DNA from: JBDTDV01 sp039922875
GTDB taxonomy: Bacteria; Actinomycetota; Actinomycetes; Actinomycetales; Microbacteriaceae
DNA length: 64,000 nt
Direction of reading: 5' to 3'
Assembly (NCBI GenBank): GCA_039922875.1
Contig: JBDTDV010000008.1
Location: 77,236 to 141,235, forward strand
Part shown: positions 50,402-60,211 of the stretch, in pieces
How the letters are laid out: each line of letters opens with the position of its first letter
Position numbering within the stretch: position 1 is the first letter of the stretch
Program-made: the position numbers and the translations under genes
The notes under the pieces: generated by a model
Database searches by the model: none
Seen by the model: only the letters and a program-made list of their open reading frames with translations
What the model was told of the DNA's origin: nothing

Positions 50402-52981
50402 CTAAGTGTCTTGTGTGGGGGCGAGCACGATTTCTCCCACTTCCAACTCGCTACCCTCAACGAACGCTAGGTCGGCTATTTTGCCGACTGCCTTCAGGTC
50501 AGAGTCGACCAGCTTGAGCTGGGTGATCTGGTCCAGAGGCCCGGTAATCATTGCTGATATTACTCTGGCCTTTTGCGATGCCTTGGCATCTGTCTTGGCA
50601 CGGCGAATTCCAGTCAGTGCTGAACCGGCCAAACCAAGCAGCGCGGCGTAGTCGTTCTCGCCGGTTTCCAGGTGAGAACCTCCCGGCCACGATGCCAAGT
50701 GGATCGACCCGTCATGGAACCAGGACCAAGCCTCCGCCGTCGCGAAGGGAAGCACCGGTGCGAACAGTCGCAGGAGCGTGGACAGTGCCGATCGGAGCGC
50801 CGCAATAGCGGATGCCTGCCCCGTGCCGGCCTGGCCGTACGCGCGCTCCTTGACGAGTTCCAGGTAGTCGTCGCAGAACGTCCAGAAGAACGTCTCGGTC
50901 AGCTCCAGGGCCCTGGCGTGGTCGTAGTTCTCCAAAGCCGTGGTGGCCTGGTCGACGACCGCGTCGAGATTTTGCAGCATCCCGAGGTCGATCGGCTCAC
51001 TGACCCCGGATGCCGCGTGTTCGCCCGTGGTCGGAGCCGGAAACCCGAGAATGAACTTTGAGGCGTTGAGGATCTTAATCGCCAGGCGCCGGCCAATCTT
51101 GATCTGTGTTGGGTTCTGTGGGTCAAACGCGGCATCCGTGCCCAGTCGCGATGATGCCGACCAGTACCGGACGGCGTCCGAGCCGTGCTGGTCGAGCATG
51201 GCGGCCGGGGTGACCACGTTGCCTTTGGATTTGGACATCTTCTTGCGATCCGGGTCCACGATGAATCCGCTGATCCCTGCGTTGTGCCATGGCACGGTGC
51301 CGTGCTCGAGTTGGGCGCGCAGCATGGTGGAGAACATCCAGGTTCGGATGATGTCCTGGCCCTGGCTTCGCAGCGAGTATGGGAAGACCAGGTCGAACAG
51401 TTCCGGGTCGCGTTCCCAGCCTCCGGCGATCTGCGGCGTGAGCGAGGATGTCGCCCAGGTGTCCATGATGTCCAACTCGCCCTCGAAGCCCCCCGGCACC
51501 CCGCGCTGGCTCTCGTCATAACCGGGCGCGGTGTCGGAGGCCGGGTCGACCGGCAGTGCGTCCTCGGACGGTACGATCACCTCGCCCCTGTCGCCGTTGG
51601 CGTCGAGCCGGTACCAGACCGGCAGCGGGACGCCGAAGAAGCGCTGTCGGGAGATCAGCCAATCTCCGGTCAGTCCACCGACCCAGTTCTCGTAGCGCAC
51701 CCGCATGAACTCCGGGGTGAAGGTGATTTCGCGTCCGCGCTTCAGCATGGTGTCGCGGAGTTTCTCCTCGTGGGCGCCATTGACGATGTACCACTGCAGG
51801 GTGGAGACGATCTCCAGTGGCTTGTCGCCCTTCTCGAAGAATTTCACCGCGTGGCTGATCGGCTTCGGGTCTCCGATGAGCTCGCCGCGCTCCCGCAGCA
51901 TTTCCACGACCGTGGCTTTCGCGCTGAACACCGTCTTACCGACCAGTTGCTCGTAGGCCGACTTGGCGGCATCGGTGGTCAACGCGTCGGGGGCATCTTT
52001 TACAATGCGGCCGTCTCGGCCGATGATGGTGCGGTTGGGCAGGTTCAGCTCGCGCCACCAGACCACATCCGTGACGTCGCCGAAGGTGCAGATCATCGCG
52101 ATGCCGCTGCCCTTGTCCTTCTCGGCAAGGTGGTGCGCCAGAACCGGCACCTCGACGCCGAAGATCGGTGTGGTCACGGTCGTGCCGAACAGCTGCTGGT
52201 ACCGTTCATCATCTGGATGCGCCACCAGCGCGACACACGCCGGCAGAAGTTCCGGCCGGGTCGTCTCGATGTGCACATCCGTGCCATCCGGTTTGTGAAA
52301 TGCGACCCGATGGTAGGCGGCGTTCACCTGCTTGTCTTCGAGTTCGGCTTGGGCGACCGCGGTGCGGAAGGTGATGTCCCACAGCGTCGGCGCCTCGGCC
52401 TGGTACGCCTCGCCTCTGGCTAGGTTGCGCAGGAAGGCCCGCTGCGCGGCGGTCTGGGACTTCGGCCCGATGGTGCGGTAACTCTGGGTCCAATCCACGG
52501 ATAGGCCCAGCTTGCGCCACAGCGCCTCGAACTGCTTCTCGTCCTGCGCGGTGAGGGTCTCGCAGAGCTCGATGAAGTTGCGGCGGCTGATCGGCAGCTG
52601 GTCGGCGGCTTTGGAACTCTTGTTATCGCCGCCCTGAAACGGCGGGGTGAAGGCCCGCTGGTAGGGCAGCGACGGGTCGCAGCGTACCCCGTAGTAGTTC
52701 TGCACCCGACGCTCGGTGGGCAATCCGTTGTCATCCCAGCCCATCGGGTAGAAGATGCTCCGCCCGCGCATCCGCTGATACCGGGCGATCAGGTCCATGT
52801 GCGTATAGCTGAAGACGTGGCCGATGTGCAGCGAGCCGGACGCCGTGGGCGGGGGAGTGTCGATGGAGAACACCGGCCCCGCGGCGTCACGATCGAACCG
52901 GTAGGTGCCTTGGTCTTCCCAGGTCTCTCCCCATTTTGCCTCCAGCCCTTCGAGGACGGGCTTTTCGGGAATTGCGGCCAT
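50402..52981 (-). CDS. valS: Valyl-tRNA synthetase, archaeal-type
   Basis: Charges tRNA-Val. HIGH is at residues 52-55 (SLHIGHVFS), KMSKS near residue 580 (KKMSKSKGNV), and the editing (CP1) domain lies between them. ATG 52981 (MAAIPEKPVLEG) is used; the longer frame runs over the divergent TetR promoter. The 859 residues lack the C-terminal coiled coil of E. coli ValS, as in the archaeal-like bacterial type. It heads the valS-GNAT-small-protein unit. Confidence 0.95.
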   Translation of the reverse strand: MAAIPEKPVLEGLEAKWGETWEDQGTYRFDRDAAGPVFSIDTPPPTASGSLHIGHVFSYTHMDLIARYQRMRGRSIFYPMGWDDNGLPTERRVQNYYGVRCDPSLPYQRAFTPPFQGGDNKSSKAADQLPISRRNFIELCETLTAQDEKQFEALWRKLGLSVDWTQSYRTIGPKSQTAAQRAFLRNLARGEAYQAEAPTLWDITFRTAVAQAELEDKQVNAAYHRVAFHKPDGTDVHIETTRPELLPACVALVAHPDDERYQQLFGTTVTTPIFGVEVPVLAHHLAEKDKGSGIAMICTFGDVTDVVWWRELNLPNRTIIGRDGRIVKDAPDALTTDAAKSAYEQLVGKTVFSAKATVVEMLRERGELIGDPKPISHAVKFFEKGDKPLEIVSTLQWYIVNGAHEEKLRDTMLKRGREITFTPEFMRVRYENWVGGLTGDWLISRQRFFGVPLPVWYRLDANGDRGEVIVPSEDALPVDPASDTAPGYDESQRGVPGGFEGELDIMDTWATSSLTPQIAGGWERDPELFDLVFPYSLRSQGQDIIRTWMFSTMLRAQLEHGTVPWHNAGISGFIVDPDRKKMSKSKGNVVTPAAMLDQHGSDAVRYWSASSRLGTDAAFDPQNPTQIKIGRRLAIKILNASKFILGFPAPTTGEHAASGVSEPIDLGMLQNLDAVVDQATTALENYDHARALELTETFFWTFCDDYLELVKERAYGQAGTGQASAIAALRSALSTLLRLFAPVLPFATAEAWSWFHDGSIHLASWPGGSHLETGENDYAALLGLAGSALTGIRRAKTDAKASQKARVISAMITGPLDQITQLKLVDSDLKAVGKIADLAFVEGSELEVGEIVLAPTQDT

Positions 52982-53159
52982 AGGGATACTCCGATTCGCT
53001 ATATGCGGCACCGTGTCAAGGTTGAGGTGTCTGAGTGTGCGTTGCGTTACCAATCTACTGGAGAACGCGCGCCGGCCTCCCTCGAACAGACCGCACGGGC
53101 GGCGAAGGGCCGTGGCGGGCAATAGCATGACCAGGAAGCGATAATACGGCAGGAGTGTT

Positions 53160-53816
53160 ATGGCGCAGCGGGACACGGAAAACGCGAGCAGGGCCGGACG
53201 CAAGCGCGCGTCGTCTCGCGAGATGCTGGAAGAGGCGGCATCCGAGCTGTTTCTTGAGCACGGTTATGCCGGCACCACCATCGAGCAGATCGCGCAGCGC
53301 GCCGGTGTGAGCCGGAACACGTTCTTCAACTACTTCGATGCGAAGAGCGACCTGCTGTGGGGTGGCGTGGACACCGGCATTCATGCCCTGACCGAGGAAC
53401 TCGCGCGGACCACGCGCGGCCAGTGCGTGGTCGACGAGGTGCGTGGGGCCATAATTCGCGCCGCAGCCAGATTCGGGCCAGGACAGTTGCCGCTGGCTGC
53501 GACCCAGTACGAGGCGATGGGGGCCTTCGCCGAACTGGCCGAATCCGGTCTTTCGAGGTTTTTAGGGATGGCGGTCGTGGTGGAGCGGTATCTCGCTGCC
53601 CGCCTGAGGCCCACAGATGCGGAAGCGGCGCGCACCCTGGCGTATGCCCTGGTCGCCGCCACCGTCTCCGCCGCAGGTGCCTGGGCGAGGGCCGGGGTGA
53701 GCCGCGGGCAACTAGACGAATACGTTCGGGGAGCGATTACGCCGATCTGCGAGGGCTTCAAGACCGCTCTAGGCCGGTGGTCCGGGTCTTCGCGGGCGCC
53801 GTCGCAGAACCGCTAG
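53160..53816 (+). CDS. TetR-family transcriptional regulator
   Basis: The 218-residue regulator has an N-terminal HTH (GTTIEQIAQRAGVSRNTFFNYFDAKSDLLW, key residues Thr-Ile-Glu and Phe-Asn-Tyr-Phe) and a helical C-terminal domain. ATG 53160 follows CAGGAG. It is divergent from valS, and its stop overlaps a possible -10 element (TAGGAT, 53813-53818) of the ileS transcript. Target unknown. Confidence 0.85.
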   Translation: MAQRDTENASRAGRKRASSREMLEEAASELFLEHGYAGTTIEQIAQRAGVSRNTFFNYFDAKSDLLWGGVDTGIHALTEELARTTRGQCVVDEVRGAIIRAAARFGPGQLPLAATQYEAMGAFAELAESGLSRFLGMAVVVERYLAARLRPTDAEAARTLAYALVAATVSAAGAWARAGVSRGQLDEYVRGAITPICEGFKTALGRWSGSSRAPSQNR

Positions 53817-54057
53817 GATTGGTCCAGCAGCGTTGATCCGATTATCGTCGGGAAGCTTTCGGAAGAACGGCGGGGAACCGCCAACTAGAACCGGACGGGT
53901 CTGGCCCGTGACAGCCAAAGAATAAGCGGGCATTGCGTTTTTCGATCCAGCAACCGAGGTCGGTGCGGAATGCCAAGCGGGGTGGTACCGCGACGCATGC
54001 TATGGAAATGGCCGGCGGCGTCCTCGTGCAGAGTGTTGCTGACCTGCCAGGAGAGAT
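53813..54057 (+). promoter_or_regulatory. Ultrashort T-box leader of ileS (tRNA-Ile responsive)
   Basis: The 5' leader holds a small specifier stem CCGA-TTATCG-TCGG (53838-53851), with the isoleucine codon ATC exposed at 53844-53846. The T-box core GGTGGTACCGCG follows at 53981-53992, where TGGT pairs with the tRNA acceptor end. A -10-like TAGGAT precedes. There is no T-run after the core. The Shine-Dalgarno AGGAGA is at 54049-54054, and a TCCT at 54021-54024 could sequester it. This is the translational T-box type known for actinobacterial ileS: uncharged tRNA-Ile should open the ribosome-binding site. Confidence 0.88.
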
Positions 54058-57000
54058 ATGCCGTACCCCCGTAGCCGACCCGAGCCCCTGGTTCCTTCTC
54101 CGAGCTTCCCGCAGCTCGAGGCGGAGGTGCTCGCGTTCTGGGCAGCCGACGACACCTTCCGTGCATCGATCCGGAACCGCGCGGATGCCCCGGAGTGGGT
54201 CTTCTACGACGGGCCGCCCTTCGCCAACGGGCTGCCACACTACGGGCACCTTCTCACCGGCTATGCCAAGGATCTGTTCCCGCGATTCCAGACTATGCGC
54301 GGCAAGAAGGTTGAGCGCCGGTTTGGCTGGGATACCCACGGCCTGCCGGCGGAGCTGGAGGCGGAGCGTCAGCTCGGGATCACCGACAAGAGCCAGATCG
54401 AACAGATGGGGATCGACCGCTTCAACGAGGCGGCCCGCGCCTCGGTGCTGCGCTACACGGCCGAGTGGCGCGAGTACGTCACGCGCCAGGGCCGCTGGGT
54501 CGACTTCGACAACGACTACAAGACCCTCGACATCACCTTCATGGAATCGGTGATCTGGGCGTTCAAGCAGCTGCACGACAAGGGACTCGCCTACGAGGGA
54601 TACCGGGTGCTGCCCTACTGCTGGCGCGACCAGACTCCGTTGTCCAATCATGAGCTGCGAATGGACGACGACGTCTACAAGATGCGGCAGGACCAGTCCG
54701 TCACGGTCACCTTCCCGTTGACCGGCGACAAGGCCGATGCGCTCACGCTGAGCGGGGTGCGGGCGATGGCCTGGACGACCACTCCGTGGACCCTGCCGAC
54801 AAACCTCGCTCTGGTCGTCGGGCCAGACATCGAATACGCGGTGCTGCCGGCGGCGGGGGCCGCTTCGGCCGGCTCAGAACCCGGGACCGAGTACCTTCTT
54901 GCCGTCGACCTGGTCGGCGCCTACGCCAAGGACCTCGGCTACGCGTCGGCCTCGGCTGCCGAGGCCGCCGTCACCCGATCGATCACCGGTGCCGACCTGG
55001 CCGACGTGCACTACGAGCCGCTGTTCAACTACTTCACGGACACCGAGGAATACGGCACCGAGCGCGCCTGGCGAATCCTGGTCGACGACTATGTGACGAC
55101 CACAGAGGGCACCGGGATCGTGCACACCGCTCCTGCGTATGGTGAAGATGACCAGCGCGTCTGCGAGGCGGCCGGCATTCCGGTAGTGATTTCGGTCGAC
55201 GCGGGGGCTCGGTTCCTGCCGATGGTGAGCGAGGTTGCCGGCCTGCAGGTCTTCGAGGCGAATCGACCACTGATCCAACTCCTGAAGGCCAATGGCCGAT
55301 TGGTGCGGGAGGCCAGCTACATGCACTCCTACCCGCACTGCTGGCGCTGCCGCAATCCGCTCATTTACAAGGCGGTGTCCAGCTGGTTCGTCAGCGTTCC
55401 CGAGTTCCGCGACCGGATGGTGCAACTCAACCAGGAGATTCAGTGGGTTCCGAGCAACGTCAAGGACGGCCAGTTCGGCAAATGGCTCAGCAATGCCAGA
55501 GACTGGTCGATCAGCCGAAATCGGTACTGGGGCTCGCCAATCCCAGTCTGGAAGAGCGATGACCCGCAGTATCCGCGGATCGACGTGTACGGTTCGCTCG
55601 ACGAACTCGAGGCTGATTTTGGCGTGCGTCCCAAAGACCTGCACCGCCCGTACATCGACGAGCTGACCAGACCGAATCCGGATGACCCGACCGGCAGATC
55701 CACCATGCGGCGGATCTCTGATGTGCTCGATGTTTGGTTCGACTCCGGTTCCATGCCATTCGCCCAGGTGCACTATCCGTTCGAGAACCAGGACTGGTTC
55801 GCCAAACACAACCCGGCCGACTTCATCGTGGAGTACATCGGACAGACTCGCGGTTGGTTCTACATGTTGCATGTGCTCTCCACGGCACTGTTCGACCGTC
55901 CGGCCTTCAAGAACGTGGTCAGCCACGGCATCGTGCTCGGCAGCGACGGCCAGAAGATGTCCAAATCGCTGCGCAACTATCCAGACGTGAACGAGGTATT
56001 CGACCGCGACGGTTCCGATGCCATGCGCTGGTTCCTGATGTCTAGTTCCGTGCTTCGCGGTGGCAACCTGATCGTGACAGAGGAGGGCATCCGCGAGGGC
56101 GTACGTCAGGCGATGCTGCCGTTGTGGAGCACCTGGTACTTCTTCAGTTTGTATGCCAACGCCGCACGCTACACCGCTTCGTGGCGCACCGATTCCACAG
56201 ACGTGCTCGATCGCTATCTCCTGGCCAAGACCGGCGATTTGATCCGCGACGTGGCTGAGGATCTGGAGGCGTTCGACAGCACGCTCGCCGCCGCCAAGCT
56301 GCGTGACTTCTTCGATGTGCTGACCAACTGGTACGTGCGGCGCTCGCGGGACCGGTTCTGGGTCGGGGTGGAGGCTGATGGTGCGGGAAGCGACGCATTC
56401 GACACTCTTTACACCGTGTTAGAGACAGTCGCCAGGGTGGCCGCACCCATGCTTCCCATGGTGACCGAGCGGGTCTGGCGCGGACTCACCGGCGGCCGAA
56501 GCGTGCACCTGACCGACTGGCCCGATGCCGCGGCTTTCCCGACCGATCCCGGCCTGGTCGCCGCGATGGACCGGGTCCGCGCGGTGAGTTCGACGGTGCT
56601 GTCGTTGCGCAAACAGGCCGGACTCCGAGTGCGGTTGCCGTTAGCCGAGGTCACCGTCGTCGACGCCGACCCTGCAGCGCTGGCCCCGTTCGAGGCCATC
56701 CTGCGCGACGAGCTCAACGTCAAGCGGATCAGTCTGGTAGCCCTGACCGAGACCAGCGCGGTCGAGTATGGCATCTCCTACCGGCTCACCGTTAATGCGA
56801 GGCTGCTCGGCCCTCGCCTCGGCAAGGATGTGCAACGGGTGATCAAGGCCGCCCGCTTGGGGGATTGGCACCACGAGGGCGCGGACGTCGTCGTCGGCGG
56901 GATTCGGTTGACCGACGGTGAGTATCATCTGGAGCTGGAAGTTGCGACACCGGCCAAGCACGTGGCCGGCTCTGATGAGCCGGCCGCTGACCGGATGCTG

Positions 57001-57438
57001 GCTCTGTTGCCCACGGAGGGTTTTGTGCTGCTGGAGATCAGCATGACCCCCGAACTGGAAAACGAGGGACTCGCGCGGGACGTGATTCGGGCCGTGCAAG
57101 ACACCCGAAAGGCAACCGGCCTGGACGTCAGCGACCGTATTCGTCTGGACCTGGTCTTTTTGTCCGACCACGACGCCGCAGCGGTCACGGCTGTGGCCTT
57201 CGGCGACCCGCCCGTGGTCGACCTGGCCGGGGAGACGCTTGCCGTGCAGCACGCGCTGCATTCACCCTCGACCCATCGCCGACTCGCCGACCTTTCCCGG
57301 CAGTTGCCCTCGGAGTGGCTGGGCGCGGTTATCGGGCATGAGCCGGACTTTTATCAGAGTTTTCCGGTCGGGCGGTTCGCGAACTCCGCACCCTTCATCG
57401 TCGCCGTGACCAAAATTGAGAGGAACATGGATGTCTAA
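54058..57438 (+). CDS. ileS: Isoleucyl-tRNA synthetase, eukaryote-like type
   Basis: Charges tRNA-Ile. The class I motifs HYGH (61-64, in GLPHYGHLL) and KMSKS (near 632, GQKMSKSLRN) flank a CP1 editing domain. FGWDTHGLPAE and HYGH are typical of the eukaryote-like (IleRS2) form, which is associated with lower mupirocin sensitivity. Length 1126 residues. It is controlled by the T-box leader. Its TAA overlaps the start of folC by 8 bp. Confidence 0.96.
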   Translation: MPYPRSRPEPLVPSPSFPQLEAEVLAFWAADDTFRASIRNRADAPEWVFYDGPPFANGLPHYGHLLTGYAKDLFPRFQTMRGKKVERRFGWDTHGLPAELEAERQLGITDKSQIEQMGIDRFNEAARASVLRYTAEWREYVTRQGRWVDFDNDYKTLDITFMESVIWAFKQLHDKGLAYEGYRVLPYCWRDQTPLSNHELRMDDDVYKMRQDQSVTVTFPLTGDKADALTLSGVRAMAWTTTPWTLPTNLALVVGPDIEYAVLPAAGAASAGSEPGTEYLLAVDLVGAYAKDLGYASASAAEAAVTRSITGADLADVHYEPLFNYFTDTEEYGTERAWRILVDDYVTTTEGTGIVHTAPAYGEDDQRVCEAAGIPVVISVDAGARFLPMVSEVAGLQVFEANRPLIQLLKANGRLVREASYMHSYPHCWRCRNPLIYKAVSSWFVSVPEFRDRMVQLNQEIQWVPSNVKDGQFGKWLSNARDWSISRNRYWGSPIPVWKSDDPQYPRIDVYGSLDELEADFGVRPKDLHRPYIDELTRPNPDDPTGRSTMRRISDVLDVWFDSGSMPFAQVHYPFENQDWFAKHNPADFIVEYIGQTRGWFYMLHVLSTALFDRPAFKNVVSHGIVLGSDGQKMSKSLRNYPDVNEVFDRDGSDAMRWFLMSSSVLRGGNLIVTEEGIREGVRQAMLPLWSTWYFFSLYANAARYTASWRTDSTDVLDRYLLAKTGDLIRDVAEDLEAFDSTLAAAKLRDFFDVLTNWYVRRSRDRFWVGVEADGAGSDAFDTLYTVLETVARVAAPMLPMVTERVWRGLTGGRSVHLTDWPDAAAFPTDPGLVAAMDRVRAVSSTVLSLRKQAGLRVRLPLAEVTVVDADPAALAPFEAILRDELNVKRISLVALTETSAVEYGISYRLTVNARLLGPRLGKDVQRVIKAARLGDWHHEGADVVVGGIRLTDGEYHLELEVATPAKHVAGSDEPAADRMLALLPTEGFVLLEISMTPELENEGLARDVIRAVQDTRKATGLDVSDRIRLDLVFLSDHDAAAVTAVAFGDPPVVDLAGETLAVQHALHSPSTHRRLADLSRQLPSEWLGAVIGHEPDFYQSFPVGRFANSAPFIVAVTKIERNMDV

Positions 57439-58789
57439 CGATGACTTCGTCGAGGCGGGCCAAGCTGTGTACGACGCGCTGCTGGCCAGGATAGGAGAGG
57501 GCGAACCGAATCCCCGTCTTCATGCCACCCGCCGCGCGGTCGAATTGCTTGGCGACCCACAGCGGGCTTATCCGATCATCCACATCACCGGCACCAACGG
57601 CAAGACCAGCACCAGTCGGATCATCGAAAGCATTCTGCGCGCCTACGGGTTGCGGACCGGGCTCTACACCAGCCCGCACCTGACCCGATTCAATGAACGG
57701 ATCATTATTGACGGAGAGCCGATCGGTGATCAGGAGCTCGCCGCAAACTGGGCCGACATCCAGCCGTATATCGCCATGGTGGACGCCGAGCTCGACGCGG
57801 ATGGACAGCCCAAGCTCACCTTCTTCGAGGTGCTGACGGTGCTCGCCTTCGCCTGCTTTGCGGACGCGCCGGTGGATGTCGTGGTGCTCGAGGTTGGGAT
57901 GGGCGGTGAGTGGGACTCCACAAACGTTGCGGATGGGCAGGTGGCCGTTTTCACACCAATTTCCTTGGACCACACGAAACGGCTGGGCAACACCGTCGCA
58001 GAGATCGCCAGGACCAAATCCGGGATTATCAAACCCGCTGCGGCTGTGGTAACCGCCAAGCAGGACCCGAGCGCCATGGCCGAACTCGTCCGGGCCACGG
58101 AACTGACCGAATCCACTATCGTCACCCAGGGCGAGCAGTTCGCGGTGGTGTCCAGTACACCTGGAGTGGGCGGACAATCCTTGAGCATCCGCGGAATCGC
58201 CGGCAGTTACGACGAGCTGTTCCTGCCGCTCCTCGGCGAGCATCAGGCGCAGAACGCCGCGTTGGCGATTGCCGCGGTCGAGTCATTCCTCGGCCGAGGC
58301 AGCCAATCGCTGAGCATTGACATCCTCGCGGAGGGTCTGGCGACCTCGTCCTCGCCCGGCCGATTGCAGGTGATCGGGATCGAACCGACGGTGCTGGTCG
58401 ACGCTGCGCATAACCCGGCCGGCGCACAGGTGCTTGCGGCTGCGGTTTCCAGGAATTTTCACTTCGATGAACTTTCGATAGTCCTTGGAATCCTCGCCGA
58501 CAAAGACGCGGCCGGGATCGTTCGTGAGCTTGCACCGCTGACCGGCCGGATTTACACCGCCCAATCCGCTTCGGAGCGGGCTATCAATTACGACGACCTC
58601 GCCGAACTCGTCCGGTCGGTAGCACCGGCGGTCACTGTCATCCCATGCGACACTCTCGAAGACGCGGTCGAAAGTGCCCGCGAATGGTCGGCGACGGCAC
58701 CGCTGCGAGCAGTGCTGGCAACCGGATCGATCACCGTTATCAGCGAGGTCATCGAGATCGCCACCAGAAACGGGTGGAAGGCGCGATGA
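57431..58789 (+). CDS. folC: Folylpolyglutamate synthase / dihydrofolate synthase
   Basis: Adds glutamate to dihydropteroate or folates using ATP. The P-loop GTNGKTS lies at 54-60, with the Mur-ligase fold and the VDAAHNPAGAQ block downstream. ATG 57431 (MSNDDFVEAGQ) has GAGGAAC upstream and overlaps ileS by 8 bp. The 452 residues are normal. It overlaps the DUF4233 gene by 4 bp, continuing the operon. Confidence 0.94.
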   Translation: MSNDDFVEAGQAVYDALLARIGEGEPNPRLHATRRAVELLGDPQRAYPIIHITGTNGKTSTSRIIESILRAYGLRTGLYTSPHLTRFNERIIIDGEPIGDQELAANWADIQPYIAMVDAELDADGQPKLTFFEVLTVLAFACFADAPVDVVVLEVGMGGEWDSTNVADGQVAVFTPISLDHTKRLGNTVAEIARTKSGIIKPAAAVVTAKQDPSAMAELVRATELTESTIVTQGEQFAVVSSTPGVGGQSLSIRGIAGSYDELFLPLLGEHQAQNAALAIAAVESFLGRGSQSLSIDILAEGLATSSSPGRLQVIGIEPTVLVDAAHNPAGAQVLAAAVSRNFHFDELSIVLGILADKDAAGIVRELAPLTGRIYTAQSASERAINYDDLAELVRSVAPAVTVIPCDTLEDAVESAREWSATAPLRAVLATGSITVISEVIEIATRNGWKAR

Positions 58790-59163
58790 GCGCGTCGGCC
58801 CACCCGCCTAGCGCGGCACGGTCCGTCCGGCGCAGTCTCGGCTCGATCGTCCTCGGCTTCGAGTCGATTGTGGTCTTTCTCGGCGCCCTGGTAATGCTTG
58901 GCTTGGGTGCGCTGCCGGCGGGAGTGGCGCTGATCGGCGGGATCGGCTTGTGCGCAGCCTTGCTCGTGGCAGCCTGGCTGTTGCGCTTTTCATGGGGCGT
59001 AGTGGTCGGCTGGGTGCTGCAGGCCATCGTGGTTGCCTCCGGCTTCATCATCGTCGCGATGTTCATCATCGGCGCTCTCTTCACGGCCCTGTGGACCTAC
59101 TGCATGATCGTCGGCACCCGAATTGACAGAACCAACACCAATCACAAGGAGAACAGACCATGA
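58786..59163 (+). CDS. DUF4233 membrane protein
   Basis: The 125-residue integral membrane protein has about four hydrophobic helices (residues 20-42, 48-66, 68-90 and 92-112) and a short polar tail. It is of the DUF4233 type always found by folC in actinobacteria. Function unknown; conservation of the order folC-DUF4233-ndk suggests a link to nucleotide or folate metabolism. Start ATG overlaps the folC stop. Confidence 0.85.
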   Translation: MSASAHPPSAARSVRRSLGSIVLGFESIVVFLGALVMLGLGALPAGVALIGGIGLCAALLVAAWLLRFSWGVVVGWVLQAIVVASGFIIVAMFIIGALFTALWTYCMIVGTRIDRTNTNHKENRP

Positions 59164-59582
59164 CCACGCTTGTCGAAGAGACCCTCGTCATCATCAAACC
59201 CGATGGCGTCGCACGCGGCCTGACCGGCGAAATCCTGCGCCGTATCGAGGCGAAGGGGTACTCGTTAGTGGATCTCAAGCTTCTACAAGCCGAGCGAGAT
59301 CTTCTTGCGGAGCACTATCAGGAACATCAGGGAAAGCCGTTCTACGAGCCACTGGTCGAGTTCATGGAGAGCGGCCCGCTCGTCGCGGTCCGATTGGCCG
59401 GCAACCGGGTGATCGAGGGATTCCGGATGCTGGCGGGTGCGACCGACCCCACAGTCGCGGCGCCAGGCACGATCCGGGGCGACCTCGCGCGTGACTGGGG
59501 GTTGAGTGTGCAGCAGAACCTAGTGCACGGCTCCGACTCGGCGCAGTCCGCGGCGCGCGAATTGGCTCTCTGGTTCGACTGA
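59160..59582 (+). CDS. ndk: Nucleoside-diphosphate kinase
   Basis: Transfers gamma-phosphate between NTPs and NDPs by a phospho-His. Lys13 (IIKPDG) and the active His123 in NLVHGSDS are present, with VAVRLAGNRVIEGFR between them. The 140 residues are standard. It overlaps the DUF4233 stop, ending the ileS-folC-DUF4233-ndk operon. Confidence 0.96.
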   Translation: MTTLVEETLVIIKPDGVARGLTGEILRRIEAKGYSLVDLKLLQAERDLLAEHYQEHQGKPFYEPLVEFMESGPLVAVRLAGNRVIEGFRMLAGATDPTVAAPGTIRGDLARDWGLSVQQNLVHGSDSAQSAARELALWFD

Positions 59583-59590
59583 CCGTTTTC

Positions 59591-59644
59591 CAGGTGCAGC
59601 TGGCGGCCCGGCTAGAGGTGATTGAGGGCGTCTAGCTGCACCTG
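59591..59644. other. Perfect 11-bp inverted repeat between ndk and VKOR
   Basis: CAGGTGCAGCT (59591-59601) and AGCTGCACCTG (59634-59644) are exact mirror arms 32 bases apart. The right arm lies in the last codons of the VKOR gene, so it may end both convergent transcripts. No T-run is seen. Confidence 0.5.
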
Positions 59645-60211
59645 CGCGAGGATGACAATGATGATATAGCTGGCCAAGGTCAGCAGCGGAATCCAACCGG
59701 AGAGTGTTTTGGCGGTCCGCCGGACAGATGCCGGAACCGGAATATTACCGCTTCTCAGGTTGTACAACGTCACCGCGAGGAAGGTCGGGATCGTCACCGC
59801 CCAGGTCACCATGCACCACGGGCAGAGCACCCCGAGCACGAAGATGCTCTCACTGATCAGCCAGACGACGAAGACCAGCGCTGCCGTCACGCCGATATTG
59901 AACAAAACCCAAAACCAGCGGCTGAATCGTGCCTTGGCCAGAATTGCCACGCCGACGGCGATCACCGCGGGCCAGCAAGCGATTCCGATCAGCGGGTTGG
60001 GAAAACCGAGAATCGCCCCTTGCCACGAACCGAGATTCTTTGCACAGCCGATCAGCACGCTGAAGCTGCAGGAGAGCTGAGCGTTCGGATTCTCCAACAG
60101 GGTGAACTTGTCCAGAGTCAGCAGGAATGCGGCGCAGAAGCCGATTACACCGAGAACGATTAAAGAGATCGCCAGGACTACGGGACGGCTTTCGGTTCGA
60201 CTGGTCGGCAC
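59612..60211 (-). CDS. Vitamin K epoxide reductase family disulfide generator
   Basis: Membrane enzyme that passes electrons from DsbA-type oxidases to a quinone, making disulfides in secreted proteins. The 199 residues contain about five hydrophobic helices. The redox pair Cys130-PW-Cys133 and the loop pair Cys48 and Cys56 are kept, as in bacterial VKOR. No thioredoxin domain is fused and no DsbA is adjacent; the partner must be elsewhere. Confidence 0.9.
   Translation of the reverse strand: MPTSRTESRPVVLAISLIVLGVIGFCAAFLLTLDKFTLLENPNAQLSCSFSVLIGCAKNLGSWQGAILGFPNPLIGIACWPAVIAVGVAILAKARFSRWFWVLFNIGVTAALVFVVWLISESIFVLGVLCPWCMVTWAVTIPTFLAVTLYNLRSGNIPVPASVRRTAKTLSGWIPLLTLASYIIIVILAQVQLDALNHL

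Noticed and set aside
53981..54057. Transcriptional (terminator-type) T-box
   Set aside because: No terminator stem with T-run between the core and the start codon; the translational form fits better.
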